Assembly (NCBI GenBank): GCA_017541665.1
Contig: JAFXYP010000046.1
Location: 1-51,324, forward strand
Reading direction: 5' to 3'
Length of the DNA: 51,324 bases
Origin: Lentisphaeria bacterium
GTDB taxonomy: Bacteria; Verrucomicrobiota; Lentisphaeria; Victivallales; UBA1829
In this document: positions 18,698 through 26,810 of the stretch, one piece after another
How the letters are laid out: each line of letters starts with the position of its first letter
Position numbering within the stretch: the first letter of the stretch is position 1
Notes under the pieces: model-generated
The model's input: only the letters and a program-made list of their open reading frames with translations
What the model was told of the DNA's origin: nothing
Databases searched by the model: none
Position numbers and translations under genes: made by a program

Positions 18698-19357
18698 CTA
18701 CAGAATTTCAACGGCATTCTCAAACAGTTCTGGATGCTCTTTGAATAATTGACAATCCCGGGAAACAAGAGAAACCCTGCGCCGGAGAAGGATAGTGAGT
18801 TCATTCAGAAATGCCGCTTGATCGAACAGTGAAAAATGTCGGGGATGCTCGAAAAGGAACTCAAAATCGGAATCATACTTCTCGGTACGACTGGCGATTT
18901 CTCCAAAGACCTTGACAGAACTGACATTGAATCGCCCGGCTAATTCCCGGATTTCATCTTGTTTGCGAAGCAGAAAGTCAAGGGCGTGTTCCTGAGACAG
19001 GTCAAATTGCTGTTTTGCATTTTGAAACTCGGGTATTTCCTTGATCTGTCTCAATGCTTGAGGTACATCTTCCTGCGCGATTGACCAGACGACATCCAAA
19101 TCAATTCCGAAATAATGATGCGAGAGAAGATCGCGGAACTTTGCCATATAGGACCAGTCGACATTCGGATACTTTTCCAGGAAGCCCTGGGATAAATTCT
19201 TGACGGCATCCCCGATGATCTCAATCTTTCGTTCAATGGCATCCTGCCGCATTTTCTCAGCAAAGAACTCGGCCTGACCGTCCGATGTGTACGAAACGAT
19301 ATCGTTCAACGCCTCGTAAATGTGCAGAAGGAACGTGCCGTCGGAGCGTTTTTTCAT
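18698..19357 (-). CDS. HepT-like (DUF86) toxin fused to a degenerate MNT nucleotidyltransferase
   Basis: This 219-residue two-domain protein has residues 1-110 as a HEPN/HepT domain (KMRQDAIERKIEIIGDAVKN, then KFRDLLSHHYFGIDLDVVW) with the intact RX4HXY motif (R75-H80-x-Y82), the RNase/AMPylation-target motif of HepT toxins. Residues 125-219 resemble an MNT nucleotidyltransferase (SSVKVFGEIASRTEKYDSDFEFLFE), but GS has become GE (152-153), the second catalytic Asp is Glu (D164-F-E166) and the third acid is replaced by Ser (VSLVS), so it should be inactive. Its ATG overlaps the TGA of the active-looking mntA gene. Confidence 0.8.
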   Translation of the reverse strand: MKKRSDGTFLLHIYEALNDIVSYTSDGQAEFFAEKMRQDAIERKIEIIGDAVKNLSQGFLEKYPNVDWSYMAKFRDLLSHHYFGIDLDVVWSIAQEDVPQALRQIKEIPEFQNAKQQFDLSQEHALDFLLRKQDEIRELAGRFNVSSVKVFGEIASRTEKYDSDFEFLFEHPRHFSLFDQAAFLNELTILLRRRVSLVSRDCQLFKEHPELFENAVEIL

Positions 19358-19644
19358 AACAGAACGGCCTCGGACAGGACAGAATTTCTGATGAACGGAC
19401 TGAGTCCGTTTTTGGAAACGACGTCGACGCTGCATCCCAGAAGCTTTTCGAAACCGTCCTGAAGTCCGAGCAGATCGCGGAACGAAACGCCTTTTTGAAG
19501 CTCGACCAGAAGGTCGATGTCGCTGTCCGGGGTCTCCTCCCCGCGGGCGCAGGAACCGAACACATAGACCTTGTCGGCCTTGTGCTTTCTGGCGATCTCG
19601 TAGATCTCGCCTCTCAAACTGCGCAGTCTGTCGAGCTGGCACAT
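19354..19644 (-). CDS. MntA-like minimal nucleotidyltransferase antitoxin
   Basis: This 96-residue protein has a complete MNT active site: FGSCARGEETPDSDIDLLVEL (G30-S31, D42-x-D44) and the third acid D74 in SVDVVS. MntA antitoxins neutralise HepT by adding AMP to the tyrosine of its RX4HXY motif. It is immediately followed by the HepT fusion gene with an ATGA overlap, the standard toxin-antitoxin order. GGAG lies 11 nt before ATG 19644, and a promoter is at 19698-19726. Confidence 0.9.
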   Translation of the reverse strand: MCQLDRLRSLRGEIYEIARKHKADKVYVFGSCARGEETPDSDIDLLVELQKGVSFRDLLGLQDGFEKLLGCSVDVVSKNGLSPFIRNSVLSEAVLL

Positions 19645-19697
19645 CGTTTCGTCGTCTCCCGCGTTAGGAATGCGTTTTCATTACATTCTCTAATAAT

Positions 19698-19726
19698 AAT
19701 TTACGCCCGAATCGGAAAAAAGTCAA
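19698..19726 (-). promoter_or_regulatory. Promoter of the mntA-hepT pair
   Basis: Minus strand TTGACT (19726-19721), 17-nt spacer, TAAATT (19703-19698), about 55 bp before the start codon. Confidence 0.6.
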
Positions 19727-19745
19727 ATCCTCTTCAAATAGAAAA

Positions 19746-19760
19746 GAAGATTTTCTTAAC
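19746..19760. promoter_or_regulatory. Possible third operator-like site
   Basis: GAAGATTTTCTTAAC followed by aaaatACTTGTCC resembles the O2 site and its flank at the AbrB-type gene (taagattttcttac ... ACTTGTCC). It lies 20 bp upstream of the mntA -35 box. The dyad is shorter (AAGA-TTT-TCTT). Confidence 0.45.
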
Positions 19761-19786
19761 AAAATACTTGTCCGGCATTTCGTTTT

Positions 19787-20356
19787 TCATTTCCCGGCGC
19801 CTCCATCCAAATCACTGAAAAACGCCGCAATATAGATATCGTACACGGATTGCGGGATGAACTTCGGGACATATTCCGCTCGATGCAGGAGGAACTGTTC
19901 CCGCGCCGCGTCGCGGTCCGATTCGGAAAGGAACGGATAAGGCGGCCGCGGCGCCGACCACTTCCACGAAAAATAGCGCCAGAAGAACAGCAGCCGGAAA
20001 ACCGCTCCGAGGAGAGTCTTCAGGCAGCCATCTTTCTTCTTTCCGGCGAACTCGAACTCGCTCGTCAGCAGGATGAGGATATCCCCGATGATCCTGACCG
20101 TTTCCCGGTTTTCCTCTTTGTCGGCGTCGAAGAGCTCGGACCATTGCTGATCCTTGAAGTCGTCGTAGAAAGACCAGAACACATAAGCGACATCATAGCA
20201 GGTCGGATCGTTCGCGATCAGTTTGAATTTGGTTCCGCCGGAAAAGTCATCGTCGAATTTGCCGCTTGATATTCTGCCGGACAGAAAGTGACAAATCTCC
20301 CTCAGCAGCCACAACCGGACCACACGGCAATCGACCGGATGCGTTTTCCTGTGCAT
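19787..20356 (-). CDS. Hypothetical protein next to PDDEXK nuclease
   Basis: This protein of about 189 residues belongs to no family I recognise. It is rich in aromatic residues (DVAYVFWSFYDDFKDQQW, LLFFWRYFSWKWSAPRPPYP) and has no signal peptide. A hydrophobic stretch LLGAVFRLLFFWRYF could be a membrane-associated helix. The start is uncertain: ATG 20356 is used, as neither it nor the TTG at 20374 has a good ribosome site. It lies 59 bp downstream of, and in the same direction as, the PDDEXK nuclease gene, so it may be co-transcribed. Confidence 0.6.
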   Translation of the reverse strand: MHRKTHPVDCRVVRLWLLREICHFLSGRISSGKFDDDFSGGTKFKLIANDPTCYDVAYVFWSFYDDFKDQQWSELFDADKEENRETVRIIGDILILLTSEFEFAGKKKDGCLKTLLGAVFRLLFFWRYFSWKWSAPRPPYPFLSESDRDAAREQFLLHRAEYVPKFIPQSVYDIYIAAFFSDLDGGAGK

Positions 20357-20415
20357 GGCGTGTATTCCGTTCAAGACAAATCACTGGCTGTTTTGGGGCG
20401 TGGTTGCAAGCATCA

Positions 20416-21483
20416 TCACTGTGATTCAGCTTCCGCTCCCGCCGTTTCATCAAGAAGTTTCCGGCCGCGTTCGATTTCCTTTTTCAGCTCTTCTTCGCTG
20501 GGGAGATAGAGCAGATATTTGGAAGCGAAAAGCTGTTTGTTTTCGTGAAGAACGGAGTATTTGACGATCGCCTCGTTGCGATTGGAGCATAACACAATAC
20601 CCAAAGTAGGGTTGTCGTCCTCCTTGCGGTATTGTTCCTCGTACAGGCGGATGTAACCGTCCATCTGCCCGATATCCTGATAGGTGAGCTCTCCCAATTT
20701 CAAATCTATCAGGACATAGCATTTCAGGATGCAGTTATAGAAAACGAGGTCGATGTAAAAATCCTGGTCGTCAAAACGGATGCGTTTCTGGCGGGCGACA
20801 AAGCAGAAGCCTTTACCAAGTTCAAGCAGGAAGGCTTGCAGATTGTTGATCAACCCCTCTTCGATATCCTTTTCGTGAAGATTGGGATAATCTTTCAGGT
20901 CGAGGAATTCCAAAACATAGGGATTGCGGATGAAACTTTCCGGTTCCAGTTTGGCAAGAGCCATGTTTTTCTTTGCATCGGTCCGGGTGGACTGTTTATC
21001 CGCTGAGAGCAGCATGCGATCATAGTACAGCACCGAAATCTGCCGTTCCAACTGTCTGCTCGACCAGTTCTCCGCAACGGCTTCGTTCATATACCAGTCG
21101 CGGGCAGCCTGATTTTCAACACGGAGCAGCAGGCGGTAATGGGTCCAGCTCAATTCGGGACGCACTGCGTCCCACTTTTGAAACAGAAGGTAAAACTGGC
21201 GCATTTTCCGCAGTTCTCTGGCATCGAACCCCTTTCCGAAATCCGCGGTCAGCCGCCGGGACAGCTCTTCCAGGACCTTCTTGCCGTATTCCGCGCGGGC
21301 TTCTCCGTTTTGCTCGTCTTCCACGATCAGACGGCCGATTTGCCAATAAGCCTGCACCATAGCGAAATTGACCGCCTTGTAAGCGCTCTGCCGTGCTGTT
21401 TCCAGCACGCGACGGATGGCGCCGTACAAGTCCGAATTGAAGCGGATCAGGTCTTGATCCATGTTTTTCTTCACGTTGCTCAT
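20416..21483 (-). CDS. PDDEXK nuclease-domain protein, DUF1016/YhcG family
   Basis: This 355-residue protein has an N-terminal DUF1016 helical region (NFAMVQAYWQIGRLIVEDEQ, YGKKVLEELSRRLTADFGKGF, LSWTHYRLLLRVEN, REYY-type NWSSRQLERQI) and a C-terminal nuclease domain. The PD-(D/E)xK core is visible as DDQDFYIDLVFYN followed by CYVLIDLKLG, with the Asp and D-x-K residues in place. YhcG proteins occur in genomic islands and with restriction systems, though the substrate is not established. AGGAG precedes ATG 21483. The upstream in-frame extension is not supported. Confidence 0.85.
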   Translation of the reverse strand: MSNVKKNMDQDLIRFNSDLYGAIRRVLETARQSAYKAVNFAMVQAYWQIGRLIVEDEQNGEARAEYGKKVLEELSRRLTADFGKGFDARELRKMRQFYLLFQKWDAVRPELSWTHYRLLLRVENQAARDWYMNEAVAENWSSRQLERQISVLYYDRMLLSADKQSTRTDAKKNMALAKLEPESFIRNPYVLEFLDLKDYPNLHEKDIEEGLINNLQAFLLELGKGFCFVARQKRIRFDDQDFYIDLVFYNCILKCYVLIDLKLGELTYQDIGQMDGYIRLYEEQYRKEDDNPTLGIVLCSNRNEAIVKYSVLHENKQLFASKYLLYLPSEEELKKEIERGRKLLDETAGAEAESQ

Positions 21484-21546
21484 CTCTTTTCTCCTGTTAC
21501 AGGTTCCACAACCTCGCTCCCGCGCCATAAAACATGGTCTCCGCGA

Positions 21547-23211
21547 TCAGGGCTTTTCATGAGCAAAATAGGTGAACCAGTCAAAGTCGGCATAGCCGCC
21601 CGCCGCACCGCCGTTCGAGTTGGACTGGGCGTAAAGAGCGAGGTAGACGCCGGTGAATCCGCCGGCGGTCTCGCTGCTGAGAAAACCGGTGTCGATCTCC
21701 CCAAGACCAAGGTATTCGTGAACGCCGCCCCATTCGAAGCGATAGAAATCCTTGTTCGAGCAGTGTATTCTGAGATTGACCACGGGTGATTCGAGCTCGA
21801 ATTCCTTCTCCGTGTGCTTCAGGCGGCCCAGTTTGTATTTCAGGATCAGGAAATACTTTCCGTCGCGTTTCTGTACCGCCAGGTCGCAGTGGTAATCGTT
21901 GGACATGAAGAGGGTCAGGCCGGCTTCGTCGCCGTCCTTCAGGCCGCTTGCATCGACTCTGGTGTGAGCCTGGAACCGGATATGCTGCTGGCGGCGGCCG
22001 ACCCACGTGGGCGAGTCGTTGCTGTTGATGGAAACCGGGCTTGCTTTCAGGCGCAGCCAGCCGGGGCGTTCGGTCAGGGAGTAGTTTTCGGTTCGCGGGG
22101 CGCCGAGATAATTCCACTCCAGCCCGAGTTCCGGCGCGTCGAATTCCGTGCCGACGCGCCCGCGCTGAACCTGGGCGGCATGTCCCTCCGCGACAGGCGT
22201 CTGCGGCAGCGTCGGCACGTCCATGTCGAGCGAGATCGCGCCGTTGCCGTTCACGACCGGCCAGCCGTTTTCGTCCCATTTCACGGGGGCGAGGAACGTT
22301 TCGCGGCCGAGGACGTGGTGAAATCCGTTGAGCGGGCGGAACGCGAGGCAGACCAGCCACCACGAACCGTCGTGCGCCTGGATGAGGTCGGCGTGCCCGG
22401 TGCCCTGGATGGGATTCTGGTAGCCCCGCGCCAGAGCGTGGGACAGGATCGGGTTCGCGGGGCAGCCCTCGAACGGTCCGTGCAGGTCGCGGCTGCGCGC
22501 GATGGTCTCGCAGTGGCCGTATTCGGTCCCGCCCTCGGCGATCATGAGGTAGTACCAGCCGTCCTTCTTGTACATGTGCGGACCCTCGGCGCAGCGTCCG
22601 CCGGTGCCCCGCCAGATGATCTCGCTCCGGGAGAGCAGACGTCCCGTCTTCAGGTCGATTTCCGCAAGGTGGATTTCGCCGGCGCCCTGCGCCGTCAGGA
22701 GATACGTCCTGCCGTCGTCGTCGAAGAAGAGGTCCGGGTCGATGCCACCCTCGCGCACCCAGATCGGGTCGGACCATTCGCCCGCCGGATCCTTTGCCGT
22801 CACGTAGAAATTCCCCCGGTCGGACACGTTCGTCGTGACCATGTAGAACGTGCCGTCATGGTGCCGGATCGTCGGCGCGTAGATGCCGTTCCAGGTCCCG
22901 ATGTTCTGCAGCCGCGTCTGCGTCGGACGCGTGATGCAGTGGCCGATCTGCTCCCAGTGGATCAGGTCTTTGCTGTGATGGACCGGCACGCCGGGGAAGT
23001 AGCAGAACGTGCTGTTCACCATGTAGTAGTCGTCGCCTACCCGGCACACGCTCGGGTCGGGGTAGAATCCCGGCAGGACGGGGTTCCGGTAGCCGTGTGT
23101 CTTGGGTTCGCCCGCGGACTCCGGTTTATCGGCGTTTTCCTGCGCGACTGCGACTGTGGCGAAAACCGCGAAGAGGGCGGCGGCGACAACAAAGGACCTG
23201 CGGAATCTCAT
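21547..23211 (-). CDS. Secreted glycoside hydrolase family 43 (xylosidase/arabinofuranosidase type)
   Basis: This 554-residue enzyme has a signal peptide (MRFRRSFVVAAALFAVFATVAVAQ). The five-bladed propeller domain carries the three GH43 acids: base Asp52 in GFYPDPSVC, Asp158 in EGGIDPDLFFDDDG and acid Glu209 in CAEGPHMYKKDGWYY. A C-terminal beta-sandwich (about residues 365-554) has WVGRRQQHIRFQAHTRVD and ends YADFDWFTYF, typical of GH43 xylosidase C-terminal domains. The likely substrate is a plant beta-xyloside or arabinoside. GGGAG lies upstream. It is independent of the adjacent nadA operon by function. Confidence 0.93.
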   Translation of the reverse strand: MRFRRSFVVAAALFAVFATVAVAQENADKPESAGEPKTHGYRNPVLPGFYPDPSVCRVGDDYYMVNSTFCYFPGVPVHHSKDLIHWEQIGHCITRPTQTRLQNIGTWNGIYAPTIRHHDGTFYMVTTNVSDRGNFYVTAKDPAGEWSDPIWVREGGIDPDLFFDDDGRTYLLTAQGAGEIHLAEIDLKTGRLLSRSEIIWRGTGGRCAEGPHMYKKDGWYYLMIAEGGTEYGHCETIARSRDLHGPFEGCPANPILSHALARGYQNPIQGTGHADLIQAHDGSWWLVCLAFRPLNGFHHVLGRETFLAPVKWDENGWPVVNGNGAISLDMDVPTLPQTPVAEGHAAQVQRGRVGTEFDAPELGLEWNYLGAPRTENYSLTERPGWLRLKASPVSINSNDSPTWVGRRQQHIRFQAHTRVDASGLKDGDEAGLTLFMSNDYHCDLAVQKRDGKYFLILKYKLGRLKHTEKEFELESPVVNLRIHCSNKDFYRFEWGGVHEYLGLGEIDTGFLSSETAGGFTGVYLALYAQSNSNGGAAGGYADFDWFTYFAHEKP

Positions 23212-23258
23212 AATCGGAACTCCCGTTGTATCGTAAGTTCAAAAAAGTGGAAACACGC

Positions 23259-24173
23259 TCACAGCGCGAGCATGCGTTCGATGGGGGCGAGCGCGGCGGT
23301 CATGATCTCGGGATCGAGCACGATCTCCTCGCATTTCCCCTGAAGCGCGGCGAGCACGTTTTCGAGCGTAATCTTCTTCATGTCCGGGCAGACCACCTGC
23401 GGCAGGAGCGGATGGAACACCTTGTCCGGGTTCTCGCGCATCATGCGGTGGATGATGCCGAGCTCCGTGCCGATGATGAACTCCTTGAAGAGCGACTCGG
23501 ACACATGCCGGAGCATACCGCCCGTGCTGAGCGCGGCGTCCGCCGCCTCCACGACCATCGGGCGGCATTCGGGGTGGACCAGCACTTCGGCCTCCGGGTG
23601 CGCCTCGCGCGCCTCGCGGATGCTCTCCAGCGTGATGTGGTCGTGCACGGGGCAGCAGCCGCTCCACAGGGACATCGGGCGCCCGAGCTTGTCCGCCATG
23701 TTCGCGCCGAGGTTGCGGTCGGGCAGGAACATGATCTTCGCGTCCGCCGGGATCGCGTTCAGCACGCGTTCCACGTTGCCGGACGTGCAGCACCAGTCGA
23801 CCTGCGCCTTCACGGCGGCGGAACTGTTCACATACGCCACCAGGACCTCGTCCGGGTGTTCCTTGCGGTACCGCCGCACCTCGTCGACCTGCGCCATGTC
23901 GGCCATGGGGCAGCCCGCGGTGGAGTTCGGCAGGATCACGCGGGAACCGGGCGACAGGATCTTCGCGGTCTCCGCCATGAAGCGCACGCCGCAGAAGACC
24001 ACGAGGTCGGCCTTGTATTTCTTCGCCTTGACGCTGAGCTCCAGCGAGTCGCCGCAGAAATCGGCGATGTCCTGGATCGCGCCGTCCACGTAATTGTGCG
24101 CGAGGATGGTCGCCCCGGTCTGCTCCTTGAGCGCCAGAATCTCTTTCTGGAGTTCGCCAGGGTCGCGTTTCAT
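23259..24173 (-). CDS. nadA: Quinolinate synthase A
   Basis: This 304-residue enzyme condenses iminoaspartate with dihydroxyacetone phosphate to quinolinate in NAD synthesis. Motifs are AHNYVDGAIQDIADFCGDSLEL, VFCGVRFMAETAKIL, a TSGN segment, FLPDRNLGANMADKLG and HPECRPMVVEAAD. The three cysteines of its [4Fe-4S] cluster are those in FCGVRFM, HPECRPM and QVVCPDM. The start at 24173 overlaps the TGA of lpxD (ATGA); the longer upstream frame is a shadow of lpxD. nadB and nadC are not nearby. Confidence 0.95.
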   Translation of the reverse strand: MKRDPGELQKEILALKEQTGATILAHNYVDGAIQDIADFCGDSLELSVKAKKYKADLVVFCGVRFMAETAKILSPGSRVILPNSTAGCPMADMAQVDEVRRYRKEHPDEVLVAYVNSSAAVKAQVDWCCTSGNVERVLNAIPADAKIMFLPDRNLGANMADKLGRPMSLWSGCCPVHDHITLESIREAREAHPEAEVLVHPECRPMVVEAADAALSTGGMLRHVSESLFKEFIIGTELGIIHRMMRENPDKVFHPLLPQVVCPDMKKITLENVLAALQGKCEEIVLDPEIMTAALAPIERMLAL

Positions 24174-25240
24174 TGTGCGCCTCCGGCGCCGGCGCCCGTG
24201 TCCTTGCCTTCGAGCTCGGCGACCTTCGCCTCGAGTTTGGCGACGCGGTCCATAAGCTTGCGGACGCGGATCGGCAGGGCGAAGCGTTCGAGGTATGCCT
24301 GCTGGCTTTCGCCGGGGACGCCGAACACGGTTTCGCCGGGCGGCGTGCTCTTCTGGGCGGCGGAGAGCCCGAGCACCCTGGAGCCGTCGCCCATGGTGAT
24401 GTGGCCGTTGACGCCCGCGCGCGCCTGGAGCTCCACGCCGCGTCCGAGCTCGGCGCTGCCCGCGATGCCGGACTGGCCGATCAGCACGCACGATTCGCCC
24501 ACGATCACGTTGTGCGCCACGAAGACCTGGTTGTCGATCTTCACGCCCTTCTTGATCCACGTCATGCCGAAGCGGGCGCGGTCAATGGTCGTGCACGCGC
24601 CGACCTCCACGTCGTCGTCGATCCGCACGATGCCGTTCTGCGGCACCTTCACAAGCCCGCGGAACGAGGGAGTATAGCCGAATCCGTCCGCACCGATGAC
24701 TGCGCAGCCGTGGATGATCACGCGGTTGCCGATGATGCAGCGGTGCATGATGCAGACGCCGGGGTAGATCGTGGTGTTTTCGCCGACCTTCGTTTCCTGC
24801 CCGATGTAGGCGCAGGCGCAGATCTTGGTGTTCTTGCCGATCTCGGCGCCCTCCATGATGACGGCGTTCGGACCCACGTGGACGCCCTCGGCGAGCTTCG
24901 CGGTCGGGTGGACGAACGCGGTCGGATGGACGCCGACGGGGTAGTCGAGCGGCTCCGGCGCGAAGATCGTACAGAGCTTGGTGAAGGCCTTGTCCGGGTC
25001 GTCGCAATGGATATTGGTCTGCCCCTCGGGCGGCTCGTATTTCCACTCTCTCGGCACCAGCACGACGCCGGCATGGCTCTCGCGCTGCGCCTTCAGGTAT
25101 TTCGCACTGTTCAGGAACGACACTTCGTTGCGCTGCGCCAGTTTCAGGGAATTGACCGCGTTGACCACGGTGTCCGGATTGCCGACGACTGTGCCGCGGA
25201 CGATCTCGGCAAGCTCGGATGCCTTGTATTCTTTGTTCAT
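24170..25240 (-). CDS. lpxD: UDP-3-O-acylglucosamine N-acyltransferase
   Basis: This 356-residue enzyme catalyses the third step of lipid A synthesis. The N-terminal uridine-binding domain (KASELAEIVRGTVVGNP) is followed by left-handed beta-helix hexapeptide repeats (from about 105: VHPTAFVHPTAKLAEGVHVGPNAVI) with GADGFGYTPSFRG and the catalytic His in VFVAHNVIVGESC. A short coiled coil, RKLMDRVAKLEAKVAELE, ends the protein, giving an LpxD trimer. This is direct evidence for a Gram-negative LPS-bearing cell. AGGAGA lies upstream, and ompH is 49 bp before it, as in many bamA-ompH-lpxD clusters. Confidence 0.95.
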   Translation of the reverse strand: MNKEYKASELAEIVRGTVVGNPDTVVNAVNSLKLAQRNEVSFLNSAKYLKAQRESHAGVVLVPREWKYEPPEGQTNIHCDDPDKAFTKLCTIFAPEPLDYPVGVHPTAFVHPTAKLAEGVHVGPNAVIMEGAEIGKNTKICACAYIGQETKVGENTTIYPGVCIMHRCIIGNRVIIHGCAVIGADGFGYTPSFRGLVKVPQNGIVRIDDDVEVGACTTIDRARFGMTWIKKGVKIDNQVFVAHNVIVGESCVLIGQSGIAGSAELGRGVELQARAGVNGHITMGDGSRVLGLSAAQKSTPPGETVFGVPGESQQAYLERFALPIRVRKLMDRVAKLEAKVAELEGKDTGAGAGGAQ

Positions 25241-25289
25241 TTCGAAAATCTCTCCTGTTCGATGAGTTGTAGTGTTCTGCTGGTAAACC

Positions 25290-25904
25290 TTATTTTTCGG
25301 ACGCTGCGGCAGCCCCGGCGACCGGGTCCTTCGCGTTCTTGCGGTAGCCGCGGTTCAGGTCCTGAATGATGGAATCGGTGATGTCGAGCCCGGGCTGGAT
25401 GTAGACGACGAACCCGACGTCGTTCAGGGATTCGCCGGACTGGTCCAGCACGATCGTGTAGCCTTCGAGCACGGCCTTGTTGTGCACGGCCTTGCGGATT
25501 TCCTCGACCACCTCGTTGCGCAGTTTCGTGTACATGTCGCGGATTTGCGTCTTGCGGCTCTCGGAATAGCTGGTCATCTCCTGCTCCTTCAGCTTCAGTG
25601 ACTCGTACAGCTGCTGGGCCTTCTGGCGCTTGTTCTCGCGCTCCGCGCCGGAGAACGCGATGTTCTGCGAGTCGTCGCGGGCGGCTTCGTACTGTTTCCG
25701 CAGGTTCTGGTACTGCTGGTTGAGCTGGCTGGAATACTCCTTGAAGACCTCCATCTGCTGGTTGAGCTTGATCTCGATGGTCTTGGTCTTCTCGTATTCC
25801 TGGAATGCCTTCTGCATGTCGATCACGGCGATTTTCAGCTCGGCGGCATGCGCGCCGGCTGCCAGGGACAATGCCAGCGCCAGTGCGGCGATGATTCGTT
25901 TCAT
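25290..25904 (-). CDS. OmpH/Skp-family periplasmic chaperone
   Basis: This 204-residue protein has a Sec signal peptide (MKRIIAALALALSLAAGAHAAE), then the Skp start LKIAVIDMQKAFQEYEKTK, a long charged coiled-coil region (about residues 40-140) and the closing VVLDQSG-type strand (YTIVLDQSGESL). Skp trimers hold unfolded outer-membrane proteins on the way to BAM. The tail DPVAGAAAASEK is unconserved. AAAGGAG precedes the ATG. Likely co-transcribed with lpxD and nadA. Confidence 0.9.
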   Translation of the reverse strand: MKRIIAALALALSLAAGAHAAELKIAVIDMQKAFQEYEKTKTIEIKLNQQMEVFKEYSSQLNQQYQNLRKQYEAARDDSQNIAFSGAERENKRQKAQQLYESLKLKEQEMTSYSESRKTQIRDMYTKLRNEVVEEIRKAVHNKAVLEGYTIVLDQSGESLNDVGFVVYIQPGLDITDSIIQDLNRGYRKNAKDPVAGAAAASEK

Positions 25905-25970
25905 GGTCTCGTTCTCCTTTCGGTCGCCGACGGCACACGGACGCGCCGCCGGAAAAAAAAGTTCTCTTTA

Positions 25971-25998
25971 AAGATAGAGCATGTCTTGAAATATACAA
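25971..25998 (-). promoter_or_regulatory. Possible promoter of ompH-lpxD-nadA
   Basis: Minus strand TTGTAT (25998-25993), 16-nt spacer, TATCTT (25976-25971). It overlaps the divergent sirtuin promoter. Confidence 0.4.
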
Positions 25999-26014
25999 AC
26001 TCAACACGTATTTT
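25986..26014 (+). promoter_or_regulatory. Likely promoter of the sirtuin-hrpB pair
   Basis: TTGAAA (25986-25991), 17-nt spacer, TATTTT (26009-26014), 41 bp before the ATG. Confidence 0.5.
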
Positions 26015-26054
26015 AAAGCGGTTTTTTTCACTTTTTTTTTGGAGTTTTCGCCCT

Positions 26055-26810
26055 ATGAATCCCGATCCCATCCAGTCAGCGGCGGACATCATCGCCGAAA
26101 AAAAGAATATGCTGATCTTCACCGGCGCCGGCGTCTCGGTCGAAAGCGGCATCCCGCCGTTCCGCGGCGCGGGCGGCCTCTGGCAGCAGGTGAACCCGGA
26201 TTTCTTCGAGATCGACCATTTCATGCGGCATCCGGTGGAGTCGTGGAACCGCATCCGCTCCATCTTCTACGACCTCTGGGGCAAATCCGCCCCGAATCCC
26301 GCCCACCTCGCGTTCGCCGAGCTCGAAAAGATGGGCGTCGCATTCTCGCTCGTCACGCAGAACATCGACAACCTCCACCAGATGGCGGGGTCGAAGAACG
26401 TGATCGAATTCCACGGCACGCTCGGACGCCTCCGCTGTACCGCGTGCTCGTTCTCCGGCCCGCCGACGCCCGACCTCCTCGCGGGCAATCCGCCTTCCTG
26501 CCCGAAGTGCGCCGCACTGCTGAAGCCGGACATCGTCTTCTTCGGCGAATCCATCCCCGAACACGCCATGGAGCAGTCGTTCGCGGACGCCGAATCGTGC
26601 AGCGTGTGCCTCGTCAGCGGGACCACCGGCGAAGTCATGCCCGCCTGTATGGTGCCGCACACCGCGAAACGACGCGGCGCGGTCGTCATCGAGGTCAACC
26701 CGGACAAATCCGCATTCACCGGGCACATCACGGACATCTATCTCCGCGGCAAGGCCGGCGAGATCATGCCGCAGCTCCTCGCCGAAGTCCAAAAACGCCT
26801 CGCAGAATGA
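26055..26810 (+). CDS. Sir2-family NAD-dependent protein deacylase
   Basis: This 251-residue sirtuin shows GAGVSVESGIPPFRGAGGLW (NAD loop), TQNIDNLHQMAG (catalytic region), the catalytic His in EFHGTLGRLRC, four zinc cysteines in two CxxC pairs (CTAC and CPKC), KPDIVFFGE and SGTTGEVMPA. Arg in PPFRG is kept. Sirtuins remove acyl groups from lysines using NAD; the YxxR succinyl-specificity motif is not evident. GGAG lies upstream of ATG 26055. Its stop overlaps the hrpB start by 4 nt. Confidence 0.93.
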   Translation: MNPDPIQSAADIIAEKKNMLIFTGAGVSVESGIPPFRGAGGLWQQVNPDFFEIDHFMRHPVESWNRIRSIFYDLWGKSAPNPAHLAFAELEKMGVAFSLVTQNIDNLHQMAGSKNVIEFHGTLGRLRCTACSFSGPPTPDLLAGNPPSCPKCAALLKPDIVFFGESIPEHAMEQSFADAESCSVCLVSGTTGEVMPACMVPHTAKRRGAVVIEVNPDKSAFTGHITDIYLRGKAGEIMPQLLAEVQKRLAE

